Assembly (NCBI GenBank): GCA_002011165.2
Contig: MTMI02000011.1
Span: 1 to 64,000, forward strand
DNA: 64,000 nucleotides
DNA from: Candidatus Mnemosynella biddleae
Lineage (GTDB): Archaea; Halobacteriota; Archaeoglobi; Mnemosynellales; Mnemosynellaceae
Direction: 5' to 3'
Shown: positions 47,494 to 56,278 of the stretch, piece by piece
Layout: every line of letters starts with the position of its first letter
How positions within the stretch are numbered: the stretch's first letter is position 1
Notes under the pieces: generated by a model
The model's database searches: none
Told to the model about the DNA's origin: nothing
The model's input: the letters and a program-made list of their open reading frames with translations, nothing else
Made by a program: the position numbers and the translations under genes

Positions 47494-48285
47494 ATGATGA
47501 TTGTAAAGCGGTTAAGATCACTAGTTTCACTCATATTCATAGTGACAGTGGTGTACTTTTCTGTTATCGCTCTCTCTGGAGAGAATTCCATTCATGGAGA
47601 GGATCTGGGAGAGTACGCTTACAATATGTGGGGTGCTGTAATTGTTAATACAGTGTTATTCTCTCTTTTCGCCATTAGTTTTCTGAGACCAAGGAAAAAG
47701 TTTGAATGGCGCTCTATGGGCGTCTTTCTTGGGTTTCTGGTAGCCCTCTTTACAGAAATGTATGGCATTCCCCTCACAATATTTCTGCTGACTTCATTGT
47801 TTGGTGAAAGTTATCCGGTTTTGAATCCTTTCTCTCATCCCAGCGGACACCTCCTCCTTGTGTTTCTGGGACTTGCCAATTCGCCTTTTGCTTTTACGGT
47901 TCTTCATCTAATCACCAATGGGATGATATTTTTCGGGATATACTTGATGTATAAGGGCTGGAAACTTATTTACAAATCCGGTGGCAATAGATTGGTCACC
48001 GAAGGAGTATATTCTTATGTTCGTCATCCTCAGTACGATGGAATATTTTTAGTGACGATTGGCTTTTTGATTCAATGGCCAGCACTTACCACAGTGGTCA
48101 TGTGGCCAATCCTTATATTTGCTTATTATAAATTGGCGATGAGAGAGGAAAGAGAACTGGAAAGACGATTTGGTTGGCAATTCTTGGAATATAAAAGAAA
48201 AGTTCCAGCATTTATTCCTAAGCTGTCATTATTTTCGCTCATTGATAAACATAAAGAATCCAAAAGAATAGGAGATGAGAAGTGA
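47494..48285 (+). CDS. Isoprenylcysteine/phospholipid methyltransferase-like membrane protein
   Basis: 263 residues with about six membrane helices. The C-terminal half has the ICMT/PEMT-type SAM-binding signature GVYSYVRHPQYDGIF and a trailing REERELERRFGWQFLEYKRKVP. The substrate is unknown; family members methylate prenyl-cysteine, lipids or heavy-metal-related small molecules. Its promoter carries the same inverted repeat as the YHS and Met-rich genes, which ties it to copper handling. ATG at 47494 or 47497. Confidence 0.8.
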   Translation: MMIVKRLRSLVSLIFIVTVVYFSVIALSGENSIHGEDLGEYAYNMWGAVIVNTVLFSLFAISFLRPRKKFEWRSMGVFLGFLVALFTEMYGIPLTIFLLTSLFGESYPVLNPFSHPSGHLLLVFLGLANSPFAFTVLHLITNGMIFFGIYLMYKGWKLIYKSGGNRLVTEGVYSYVRHPQYDGIFLVTIGFLIQWPALTTVVMWPILIFAYYKLAMREERELERRFGWQFLEYKRKVPAFIPKLSLFSLIDKHKESKRIGDEK

Positions 48286-48340
48286 GCACGTAATCTCATC
48301 AGTTTTGCACAGAGAGGATAAAAGAAAATATTAAGTATTT

Positions 48341-48353
48341 ATAACACTGTTAA
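48341..48353. promoter_or_regulatory. Candidate copper-cluster operator 2
   Basis: ATAACACTGTTAA differs from the site at 47474 in one base. It begins at the end of a TATA-like AAGTATTTATAAC and lies 28-40 bases before the YHS-protein start, a position that would block transcription. Confidence 0.6.
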
Positions 48354-48380
48354 GTTAAATATAGAATAGAGGTGATGTAA

Positions 48381-48563
48381 ATGGCTGTAGATCCTGTTTG
48401 TGGAATGGAAGTGGATGAGAAAACAGCGAAGTTTAAGACGGAATACAAGGGAACCACATACTATTTCTGTGCTCAGGGATGTAAAGAGATGTTTGAAAAA
48501 GACCCAGAGAAATACTTGAAGGGAAGTAAAAGTGGTTCACACCACCATATGGGGTGCTGTTAA
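48381..48563 (+). CDS. YHS-domain metal-binding protein
   Basis: 60 residues. A YHS/TRASH-like domain (DPVCGMEVDEKTAKFKTEYK, then TYYFCAQGCKEMFEKDPEKY) is followed by a histidine and cysteine tail (HHHMGCC) that could bind copper. Such proteins act as small metal chaperones or sensors near copper ATPases. It is directly before copA but separated by a T-rich terminator, so each has its own promoter. Confidence 0.88.
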   Translation: MAVDPVCGMEVDEKTAKFKTEYKGTTYYFCAQGCKEMFEKDPEKYLKGSKSGSHHHMGCC

Positions 48564-48569
48564 GGCACC

Positions 48570-48597
48570 TCTTTTATTACCTTTTTATTTTTTCTCC
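48570..48597 (+). terminator. T-rich terminator after the YHS gene
   Basis: The run CTTTTATTACC followed by long T tracts (TTTTTATTTTTT) right after the YHS stop is the usual form of an archaeal factor-independent terminator. A new TATA (CCATATATTTAG, from 48601) follows for copA. Confidence 0.5.
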
Positions 48598-48634
48598 GCT
48601 CCCATATATTTAGTGTCGAACTGAGGTGGTGCTA

Positions 48635-51052
48635 ATGGATAAAGAAATAACTTTGAAGATATCTGGAATGACCTGTGTGATGTGTGTAAAAACTATAGAG
48701 GGCGCCTTGAGTAATTTATCTGGTGTGAAATACGTTTCAGTCAACTTGAACAATGAGACGGCTTTTATCAAATACGATCCTGAGATTGTGAATTTGAAGA
48801 AGATAATAGAGACGATTGAAAATACGGGTTATAAAGTCGAAATGGAGGAGAGATCACTAACAGTGAAGATCGGGGGCATGAGCTGTGCCTCCTGTGTGAA
48901 AACCATAGAAACTGCTGTTGGTAACCTCTCAGGAGTTAAAAGCGTTAACGTTAATCTTGCAACGGAATCCGCTAAGATAACATTTTATCCGAATATCACA
49001 AGTTTGGAGGACATAAAACAGGCGATAGAAAACGTAGGATACAAATTCATTGGAATTGAAGGTGAGGAAGAGACCATAGAGAGGGAAGCAAGGGAAGATC
49101 ATATAAGAGAAATGAAAAAGAAACTTTCACTTGCTGCAGCCCTCGGAATAGTGCTAGTCTTTCTGCAGTACGGAGATTATATCGGATTACCAGTGGAGGA
49201 GATTCTGTATAACAGTGTGATTCAATTCTTCCTTGCGACGCCAGCGATGTTCTACTCTGGAAGAGGCATGTTTGCAGCAGCTGTAAGAGCTCTCAGACAC
49301 AAAACGCTGAATATGGATGTCATGTACTCTATGGGCGTTGGCTCGGCATATGTTGCGAGTGTACTTTCAACTCTTGGCTTCTTACCAAAGGATTATCTAT
49401 TCTATGAGACTGCAGTTCTGCTTCTCGCTTTTCTGCTTCTTGGAAGAACACTTGAGGCTATAGCGAAGGGCAGGACAAGTGAAGCAATAAAGAAGCTGAT
49501 TGGCTTGCAGGCAAAAACAGCTGTTGTCGTAAGAGATGGCAAGGAGATGGAGGTGCCAGTGGAAGATGTAAGGGTTGGAGACATCGTCATAGTAAAGCCG
49601 GGAGAGAAGATACCGGTTGACGGAGTTGTTGTTGAAGGCGAGAGCTACGTTGACGAATCGATGATCACTGGTGAGCCAATTCCAAACCTCAAAAAGGTTG
49701 GGGATGAGGTGATTGGGGCTACAATCAACAAGAATAGCGTTCTGAAGATTGAGGCAACGAGAGTTGGTAGCGATACACTTCTTGCGCAGATAATCAAGCT
49801 GGTTGAAGAAGCAATGGGAAGTAAACCACCGATTCAGAGACTCGCTGATAAAATCGTGACATACTTCATCCCAGTGGTTCTGACGATAGCAGTGACATCT
49901 TTCATTTACTGGTATTTCATCGCTGATGTTCCTACTCTCTTTGCTTTCACAACTCTTGTTGCAGTTCTCGTTATTGCATGTCCTTGTGCTTTCGGTTTGG
50001 CTACACCTACTGCTCTGACTGTAGGTATGGGGAAGGGAGCGGAGCTCGGAATACTGATAAAGAACGGTGAAGCTTTGGAGATTGCCAGAAAGGTTACAAC
50101 TGTGATCTTTGATAAGACAGGTACGCTCACAAAAGGTAGGCCAGAGGTTACTGATGTGATAGGTTTCAACAGTGGGGAGTCGGAGGTGCTGAGAATAGCA
50201 GCTATAGCAGAGAAGAGGAGTGAACATCCTCTGGCGGAAGCTATCGTGAGAAAAGCTGAAGCAGAAGACATAGAGATTGAAGAGCCGGAGAAGTTTGAGG
50301 TTATAGCTGGAAAGGGAGTTGTTGCATCACTCAACGGTGACAGAATACTGGTTGGTAGCAGAAAGCTCATGGTAGATCATGGTTTGAGAGTAGAAGGTAA
50401 AGCGGAGGAAATCCTCCAAAAACTCGAAGAAGATGCAAAGACAGCCATTCTCGTTGCATTGAATGACAGGATTCTTGGAGCTGTTGGAATAGCAGACACT
50501 CTTAAGGAGTCAGCTAAGGAAGCTATCGAAGAGCTTCACAGAATGGGTAAGAAGGTGGCGATGATAACCGGAGACAACAGGAGAACTGCTGAAGCGATAG
50601 CCAGAAAACTGGGAATCGACACTGTTCTTGCTGAGGTGTTACCTCATGAAAAAGCTGAGGAAGTGAAGAGACTACAGGAGAGTGGAGAAGTTGTTGCATT
50701 TGTTGGAGACGGTATAAACGATGCTCCAGCTTTGGCTCAGGCAGACTTGGGCATAGCTATCGGAAGTGGAACAGACATTGCAATTGAGAGCGGTGAAATA
50801 GTTCTTATGAGGAACGATCTTAGAGATGTTGTTGCTGCAATTAAGCTGAGTGAAAAAACTCTCAGCAAAATAAAACAAAATCTCTTCTGGGCAATGATTT
50901 ACAATACAGTTTTAATTCCAGTGGCAGCAGGGTTACTGTATCCCTTTGCTGGAATCGCCTTTCAGCCTGAATGGGCTGGAGCGGCAATGGCTTTAAGTAG
51001 TGTCAGCGTCGTGACAAATTCTCTCAGACTGAAGGCATATACACCTCGGTGA
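48635..51052 (+). CDS. copA: Cu+-exporting P1B-type ATPase (CopA)
   Basis: 805 residues. Two N-terminal HMA domains with Cys14/Cys17 (GMTCVMC) and Cys84/Cys87 (GMSCASC), then eight expected membrane helices. The membrane metal site is Cys449-Pro-Cys451, and the phosphorylated aspartate is Asp493 in [19 protein letters not shown] and [12 protein letters not shown] complete the signature. [14 protein letters not shown]-type end (here [15 protein letters not shown]) is typical of copper pumps. The CPC motif and domain set indicate export of Cu+ (or Ag+) from the cytosol. The ATG at 48635 has GGTGG five bases upstream. Its own promoter lacks the shared inverted repeat. Confidence 0.95.
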   Translation: MDKEITLKISGMTCVMCVKTIEGALSNLSGVKYVSVNLNNETAFIKYDPEIVNLKKIIETIENTGYKVEMEERSLTVKIGGMSCASCVKTIETAVGNLSGVKSVNVNLATESAKITFYPNITSLEDIKQAIENVGYKFIGIEGEEETIEREAREDHIREMKKKLSLAAALGIVLVFLQYGDYIGLPVEEILYNSVIQFFLATPAMFYSGRGMFAAAVRALRHKTLNMDVMYSMGVGSAYVASVLSTLGFLPKDYLFYETAVLLLAFLLLGRTLEAIAKGRTSEAIKKLIGLQAKTAVVVRDGKEMEVPVEDVRVGDIVIVKPGEKIPVDGVVVEGESYVDESMITGEPIPNLKKVGDEVIGATINKNSVLKIEATRVGSDTLLAQIIKLVEEAMGSKPPIQRLADKIVTYFIPVVLTIAVTSFIYWYFIADVPTLFAFTTLVAVLVIACPCAFGLATPTALTVGMGKGAELGILIKNGEALEIARKVTTVIFDKTGTLTKGRPEVTDVIGFNSGESEVLRIAAIAEKRSEHPLAEAIVRKAEAEDIEIEEPEKFEVIAGKGVVASLNGDRILVGSRKLMVDHGLRVEGKAEEILQKLEEDAKTAILVALNDRILGAVGIADTLKESAKEAIEELHRMGKKVAMITGDNRRTAEAIARKLGIDTVLAEVLPHEKAEEVKRLQESGEVVAFVGDGINDAPALAQADLGIAIGSGTDIAIESGEIVLMRNDLRDVVAAIKLSEKTLSKIKQNLFWAMIYNTVLIPVAAGLLYPFAGIAFQPEWAGAAMALSSVSVVTNSLRLKAYTPR

Positions 51053-51081
51053 GGAAGTTTGAAAAATGAAGAAAAGATTCT

Positions 51082-51297
51082 TTAATGACAATATATTTCC
51101 ATCATCTCCTCACAGTATTCTTCGTGTTCATCTTCGTTCCAATTATCAGTGTGCTTCATCGGTTCATACTGCATCATTCCATTCATTCCGTGCATCACTG
51201 GAATCATTTCATGGCCACTCCACTCACTCTCATAGGCCACACTCACCACACTCAACGCCAAGAAGACCAGCATCCCTACTATTAGAATCTTCTTCAT
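51082..51297 (-). CDS. Small secreted Met/His-rich protein, candidate copper binder
   Basis: 71 residues. A signal peptide (MKKILIVGMLVFLALSVVSVAY) is followed by about 43 residues with eight Met, five His and two Cys (for example HEMIPVMHGMNGMM and a terminal CH). Met- and His-rich exported peptides often bind Cu+. No named family is recognised. The ATG at 51297 has GGTG six bases upstream, and that site lies inside the inverted repeat shared with other copper genes. Convergent with copA across a 29-base gap. Confidence 0.72.
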   Translation of the reverse strand: MKKILIVGMLVFLALSVVSVAYESEWSGHEMIPVMHGMNGMMQYEPMKHTDNWNEDEHEEYCEEMMEIYCH

Positions 51298-51299
51298 GG

Positions 51300-51312
51300 T
51301 TAACACCGTTAA
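51300..51312. promoter_or_regulatory. Candidate copper-cluster operator 3
   Basis: TTAACACCGTTAA, the third copy of the TTAAC-N3-GTTAA repeat. It starts two bases upstream of the Met-rich gene and covers that gene's ribosome binding site region. A TATA-like TTTATTAAATT lies just beyond (51313-51323 on the minus strand). Confidence 0.6.
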
Positions 51313-51360
51313 TTTAATAAATCATTCTTGGTATAAAAATGTTGTTAATGGGGGACAGTA

Positions 51361-52530
51361 ATGGAGTTTGATACTGTGGTCATACATTACGGAGAAATAG
51401 GAATAAAAGGCAAAAATAGACCATTCTTTGAGAAGGTTTTGCTGGATAATGTGAAAATGCATTTAAAGAGATTTAGAGGGTTAAAGGTTAGGAGGATCTC
51501 GGGAAGATTAATCGTTGAAATTGCAGAGGATCTCAACTTAGAGGAATTGAGAAAAGAATTACTGAAAATCCATGGAATACATCATTTTTCATTTTCCAAG
51601 TCCTGTCCCTTGGATATAGAGGAAATTAAAAGAGTGACGGTTGAATTCGCAAAGGAATATTCGCAAAATGAGAGTTTCAGAGTAGAGTGTGTGAGGGCAA
51701 ATAAGAAGTTTGAGATAAGTTCTCAGGAGGTTAATAAAATCGTTGGGGAGGAGATCTCAAGAAAGCGAAATCTTAAAGTAAACCTGAAACATCCAGATCA
51801 CACCATATTCATTGAGATATGTGAGGAGAAAGCATACGTTTATGACAACAAAATTTATGGGCTTAAAGGTCTTCCTGTCGGCGTCAGCGGTAAGGTCATT
51901 GCTTTGATTTCTGGTGGGATCGACAGTCCGGTTGCATCTTTTCTAGCTATGAAAAGAGGGTGTAGAGTAGTTTTTGTACATTTCTTTAACATCACGGGAC
52001 ATTCTTCAGGAGTTAAAGGAAAAGTGGAGAGGATTGTTAGAGTGCTTAATGAATATCAGAGAAATTCAAAACTGTATCTTGTGCCATTCCGCGATGTCCA
52101 AATGGAACTGATTAAGAAAGTTCCTTCAAAATACAGAATGTTGATTTATCGAAGATTTATGTTCAGAATAGCAAGCGAGATTGCGGAGAAGGAAAATGCT
52201 AAAGCATTGGTTGTTGGAGATAGCATCTCGCAGGTTGCATCACAAACTTTAGAAAACTTAAATGCTGTCTACAATACATCTCGTCTCGTTGTGTTACCTC
52301 CGCTGATTGGAATGGATAAAGAGGAAATAATAGAGATGGCTAAGAAATTGGGGACATATGAGATATCTATTGAACCTTACGAGGACTGCTGTTCCTTTAT
52401 GATAGCGAAGCATCCTGAGACAAAAGGAGACATCAAAATTATTGAAGAGATAGAATCGCATATAGATATCGAGGAGCTCGTGAAAAAATGTTTAGAGAGC
52501 ATCATTGTGATTGATTTTCATGAATCATAG
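51361..52530 (+). CDS. thiI: tRNA 4-thiouridine synthetase-like ThiI (no rhodanese domain)
   Basis: 389 residues. The N-terminal ferredoxin-like and THUMP domains (to about 170) bind tRNA, and the PP-loop is SGGIDSP at 184-190. There is no C-terminal rhodanese domain, so sulfur must reach it by another route, as in many archaea. EDCCSFM near the end has the vicinal cysteines seen in archaeal forms. A TATA box (GGTATAAAAA) lies about 25 bases upstream, divergent from the copper gene. Converges with cobA-hemD with a 29-base overlap. Confidence 0.93.
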   Translation: MEFDTVVIHYGEIGIKGKNRPFFEKVLLDNVKMHLKRFRGLKVRRISGRLIVEIAEDLNLEELRKELLKIHGIHHFSFSKSCPLDIEEIKRVTVEFAKEYSQNESFRVECVRANKKFEISSQEVNKIVGEEISRKRNLKVNLKHPDHTIFIEICEEKAYVYDNKIYGLKGLPVGVSGKVIALISGGIDSPVASFLAMKRGCRVVFVHFFNITGHSSGVKGKVERIVRVLNEYQRNSKLYLVPFRDVQMELIKKVPSKYRMLIYRRFMFRIASEIAEKENAKALVVGDSISQVASQTLENLNAVYNTSRLVVLPPLIGMDKEEIIEMAKKLGTYEISIEPYEDCCSFMIAKHPETKGDIKIIEEIESHIDIEELVKKCLESIIVIDFHES

Positions 52531-54097
52531 ATACAAAGAAATCTTTCACAGCTTCCACCAATCCTGAGATTGTATGAATCTCAGCTACAATATCAGCTTT
52601 TAAATCATATTCCTCAAGAGCTTTTGCTGTCACTGGTCCTATGCATGCTATTGTCTTTCCATTCAACAATTCTCTGCGATTATCTATGAGTTTCATTAGG
52701 AAATGCACAGTTGAGGGACTTGTGAAGCAGATTACATCCACGGCATTTTGCGAAAGCAGAGAAATAGCTCTCTTTTTTGAAGCTAACTCTGGAAGAACTC
52801 TGTAACATTTGAGGCACTGAACCTCTGCGCCTGCACTGCGAAGCATCATTAGAAGTTCATCTGTCATCAACTCTGATCTGAAGAGCAAAACCTTCTTACC
52901 TTTTATTCCCTCTTGTCTCAGAGCCTCCGCAAGCTCATAAGTGGTGTAATTCTTCGGAATCAAATCCGCCTTCAGTCCTTTTTGGAGCAATGACGTCGCA
53001 GTTGCGCTACCAATCGCCGCGATTTTCACACCCGCAAAAGCTCTCGCGTCCAATCCGAGCTCATACACTCGTTTGAAGACCTCTTCTACCCCATTCACGC
53101 TGGTGAATACAATCCAGTCAAATGAGTCGAGAGAGCATATGGCATCATCAATTGAGCTAAAATCTTCTAAGGGTTCAATGCGGATTACCGGTAGTTCAAT
53201 TGGTTGCGCTCCCTCATCCTCAAACAGACGAGATAGCTCATAACTCTGCTCACGTGATCGAGTTATCAATACTCTTTTACCGAAAAGAGGTCTTTTCTCG
53301 AACCAGGCAACATGCTTGCGAAGATTCACCACTTCGCCAATAACCACTATTATCGGTGGAGCAATCCCCTCCTCTTCCACCTTCTGTGGCAACTCCTTAA
53401 GCGATGCAGTTACAGTTTTCTGGGAAGGGAGAGTTCCATTCATTATCACCGCTGAAGGTGTGAAAGGATTTAGTCCTGCTGTTATGAGTTCCGAGACAAT
53501 TCGAGAGAGATTGCCCCAACCCATCATGATAACGATTGTTCCACCGAGATTTGCAATCCTCTTCCAGTTCACTGCTGATTCTGGCTTTGTCGGATCCTCA
53601 GAACCGGTTGCAACTGTGAAGACGGAGGCAAATTCTCTGTGTGTCAGGGGTATCCCCGCATATGCGGGGGCAGCATAAGCGGAAGTTACTCCTGGGATCA
53701 CCTCAAATGGTATGCCTGCTCGAGCGAGTGCTTCTGCTTCCTCTCCTCCTCTACCGAATATGAATGGATCTCCTCCTTTCAATCTGACCACTACATCACC
53801 AGAGCGTGCTCTTTCAATCATGATACGATTTATCTCCTCCTGGGAGAGGAAATGTCCTTCTCTGCTCTTCCCCGCGAATATCAGTTCGCAGTCATCTGAT
53901 ACATTTCTGAGAATTTGGAGATTAACCAGCCTATCGTAGATCACCACATCCGCACGTTTCAGACATTCCATGGCCTTTACAGTTACAAGATCGGGGTCTC
54001 CGGGTCCAGCTCCAATAAGATAAACCATTCCGGACTTTGATTCTCTCCTTTTGAATTCTTCAGAATCTGCGACCTCATCAAATTCGTTTTCCTGCAT
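52502..54097 (-). CDS. Uroporphyrinogen-III C-methyltransferase / uroporphyrinogen-III synthase fusion
   Basis: 531 residues. An N-terminal tail of 23 residues is followed by a CobA/SUMT domain (VYLIGAGPGDPDLVTVKA, GGDPFIFGRGGEEAEALA). From about residue 270 there is a HemD domain (RVLITRSREQSYELSRLFED, DSFDWIVFTSVNGVEEVF). One protein therefore closes uroporphyrinogen III and methylates it to precorrin-2, the siroheme/heme/cobamide branch point. GGAGGA precedes ATG 54097, which supports the long start. Last gene of the hem operon. Confidence 0.93.
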   Translation of the reverse strand: MQENEFDEVADSEEFKRRESKSGMVYLIGAGPGDPDLVTVKAMECLKRADVVIYDRLVNLQILRNVSDDCELIFAGKSREGHFLSQEEINRIMIERARSGDVVVRLKGGDPFIFGRGGEEAEALARAGIPFEVIPGVTSAYAAPAYAGIPLTHREFASVFTVATGSEDPTKPESAVNWKRIANLGGTIVIMMGWGNLSRIVSELITAGLNPFTPSAVIMNGTLPSQKTVTASLKELPQKVEEEGIAPPIIVVIGEVVNLRKHVAWFEKRPLFGKRVLITRSREQSYELSRLFEDEGAQPIELPVIRIEPLEDFSSIDDAICSLDSFDWIVFTSVNGVEEVFKRVYELGLDARAFAGVKIAAIGSATATSLLQKGLKADLIPKNYTTYELAEALRQEGIKGKKVLLFRSELMTDELLMMLRSAGAEVQCLKCYRVLPELASKKRAISLLSQNAVDVICFTSPSTVHFLMKLIDNRRELLNGKTIACIGPVTAKALEEYDLKADIVAEIHTISGLVEAVKDFFVSMIHENQSQ

Positions 54098-54113
54098 GAA
54101 ATTCCTCCGCTGT

Positions 54114-55010
54114 TTATTTGAAGCTCTTCCCGATGGTCTCCTTTATCTCTTTTGCAATTTCCTTAGCATCCTGAAATGCAGAATCTTTTTTCACCCTCCT
54201 TTTAAGTGTTAGTATCTCTGCTCCATCCACGTTCAGTATCTCACAGATTATTCTGATGTATTCATTCTTCAATTCAGCAAAAATTCCTGCTGGAATCGTA
54301 CAACCTATTCCAAGTTCTTTCAGTATCTCTCTTTCCACAAGTGCTTCAAGCATCGTCTTTCTGTGGGTCATAAAGGATACAAGATCCTCCTCCCCCTTTC
54401 TTGTGGTTATGGCAATAATCCCTTGATTTGCCGAAGGAACAAAAAGTTCAGCACTTAATCGCTGATAATCCACTTCTTTGTCAATTCCAAGTCTCATCAA
54501 TCCTGCCTCACTTACTATTATTCCATCAAATTCTCCAGAGCTTAATTTCCTCAGTCTTGTCTCAAGATCCCCCCGGATGTCTCTGATTTTTAAATCCTTT
54601 CTGAATCTTCTGATCTGTGCAATTCGTCTCAAACTCGATGTCCCGATCACAGATCCCGAATCCAGATCTTCTATTCTCTTTCCCGAGGCACTGATAAATG
54701 CATCGAATGGACTCTCCCTCTCCAAAACAGCAGCAATCACTACATTTTCTACCATCTTGGTTGGAATATCCTTCATGCTGTGGACAGCTATGTCAATCTC
54801 CCCTTTAGAAAGTGCCTCATCTATTCTCCTTACAAAACTGCCCGTTCTTTTAAGCTCGTAAAGAGGTTTATTCTTCATAACATCGCCTGGAGTTTTAATT
54901 ATCTGGATTCTGATCTCTTTTCCGGCCTCTCTCAAATAGCTTGCTACTTTTTCTGCTTGGGCCAAAGCCAGCTTACTGCCTCTAGTACCTAAAATAATTC
55001 TCTCAGACAC
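54114..55010 (-). CDS. hemC: Hydroxymethylbilane synthase (porphobilinogen deaminase)
   Basis: 298 residues. RIILGTRGSKLALAQAE opens the protein. The dipyrromethane cofactor cysteine is Cys237 (LGIGCTIPAG), and VHSMKDIPT, GTSSLRRIAQIRR and IRGDLETRL form the substrate site. Joins four porphobilinogens. Overlaps hemL by 22 bases, so the two are coupled. Confidence 0.95.
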   Translation of the reverse strand: MSERIILGTRGSKLALAQAEKVASYLREAGKEIRIQIIKTPGDVMKNKPLYELKRTGSFVRRIDEALSKGEIDIAVHSMKDIPTKMVENVVIAAVLERESPFDAFISASGKRIEDLDSGSVIGTSSLRRIAQIRRFRKDLKIRDIRGDLETRLRKLSSGEFDGIIVSEAGLMRLGIDKEVDYQRLSAELFVPSANQGIIAITTRKGEEDLVSFMTHRKTMLEALVEREILKELGIGCTIPAGIFAELKNEYIRIICEILNVDGAEILTLKRRVKKDSAFQDAKEIAKEIKETIGKSFK

Positions 55011-56269
55011 TCTATTACAGCTCCTGCAACCTTTTCACCATCTGAGATGGAATGGCTGAAAGATGTGAAGCAAGTCTCATACTGTGATGGGGGGAAGAAA
55101 ACTCCTTTTTCAAGCAATCTCCAGAAGAATCTCAGAAATAGCTGAGCGTTAAGTCTCAGAGCGTCTTGATAATTCGATGGTTTGTCTCCAAAGTAAATAC
55201 AAAACATTGATGCTATCGCTTCTACATTTACTTCAAGATTATTTTTTATTATGAAGTCTTCTATTGTCTCTTCTATACCTCTGGTCAACCTTTCAAGATA
55301 CCCATAAACATCATTTTTATTCTTCTCCAAGAATCTCACGGTGGAAAATCCCGTCGAGAGAGTTAAAGGATTTCCGCTAAAAGTTCCCGCTTGATAAACC
55401 TTTCCCGATGGGGCAACACTTTCCATGATGCTCTTTTTACCACCAAAAACACCGAAAGGCAATCCACCTCCCGCTATTTTACCAAGAGTTGTTAAGTCTG
55501 GTTTGACACCATAGAACTCCTGAGCACCTCCGAGCGACAGTCTAAAGCCAGTGATAATTTCATCAAAAATTAGCAGCACATCATTTTCTTCGGTAATTTT
55601 TCTGACCTCCTTTAGATAGTCATCTCTCGGCAAGATTAATCCTGAATTTCCCATAACTGGCTCTAATATAAATCCCGCAATCTCCTCTCTGTGTTTTTCA
55701 AGAAGATCGGAAAGAGCCTGTGGGTCGTTAAAGGGCACCTGTAGAGTGTGCTTCACGAACTCTGGAGGAACTCCTTCGGAATTTGGCACGCCATGAGTAG
55801 TTGCTCCGCTTCCCGCTTTTATAAGAACAGATTCGTGAGCTCCGTGGAATCCACCTTCCACTTTGACTATTTTCCTTCTTCCCGTGAATCCTCTTGCAAC
55901 TCTTATAGCACTCATCGTGGCTTCTGCACCACTGTTCACGAATCTAACCATTTCCATACTCGGATAGATCTCTCTTATCTTCTTCGCATATTTTATCTCA
56001 AGTTCAATAGGAGTTCCATAAAGCCAGCCTTTCTCAATCTGATCTTTAATGGCCTCCTTTATTACTGGATGAGCATGTCCTAAGATCAATGGTCCATATG
56101 CTAGGCAACAATCGATGTACTCATTTCCATCGACATCAAAAATTTTAGATCCCTCTGCACGAGATGTGTAGAATGGAAATGGCTTTACCGCTCTTACCGG
56201 ACTGCTTACTCCACCTGGCATCAGAGTTAGTGCCTCTCTGTATAATTTCTCAGAATTTTCCAGTCTCAT
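54989..56269 (-). CDS. hemL: Glutamate-1-semialdehyde 2,1-aminomutase
   Basis: 426 residues, PLP enzyme. GGVSSPVRAVKPFPFY near the start, VNSGAEATMSAIRVARG, FDEIITGFR and the Schiff-base lysine in TTLGKIAGGGLPFG are all present. Makes 5-aminolevulinate from glutamate-1-semialdehyde (C5 route). The ATG at 56269 has GAGGTG five bases upstream. The enzyme before it, glutamyl-tRNA reductase (hemA), is not in the window. Confidence 0.96.
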   Translation of the reverse strand: MRLENSEKLYREALTLMPGGVSSPVRAVKPFPFYTSRAEGSKIFDVDGNEYIDCCLAYGPLILGHAHPVIKEAIKDQIEKGWLYGTPIELEIKYAKKIREIYPSMEMVRFVNSGAEATMSAIRVARGFTGRRKIVKVEGGFHGAHESVLIKAGSGATTHGVPNSEGVPPEFVKHTLQVPFNDPQALSDLLEKHREEIAGFILEPVMGNSGLILPRDDYLKEVRKITEENDVLLIFDEIITGFRLSLGGAQEFYGVKPDLTTLGKIAGGGLPFGVFGGKKSIMESVAPSGKVYQAGTFSGNPLTLSTGFSTVRFLEKNKNDVYGYLERLTRGIEETIEDFIIKNNLEVNVEAIASMFCIYFGDKPSNYQDALRLNAQLFLRFFWRLLEKGVFFPPSQYETCFTSFSHSISDGEKVAGAVIECLRELF

Positions 56270-56278
56270 TGACACACC

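Noticed and set aside
49397-50227. 276-codon open frame antisense to copA
   Set aside because: It mirrors copA codons on the opposite strand, has no ribosome binding site, and its translation is rich in Ser, Cys and Asn with no domain.
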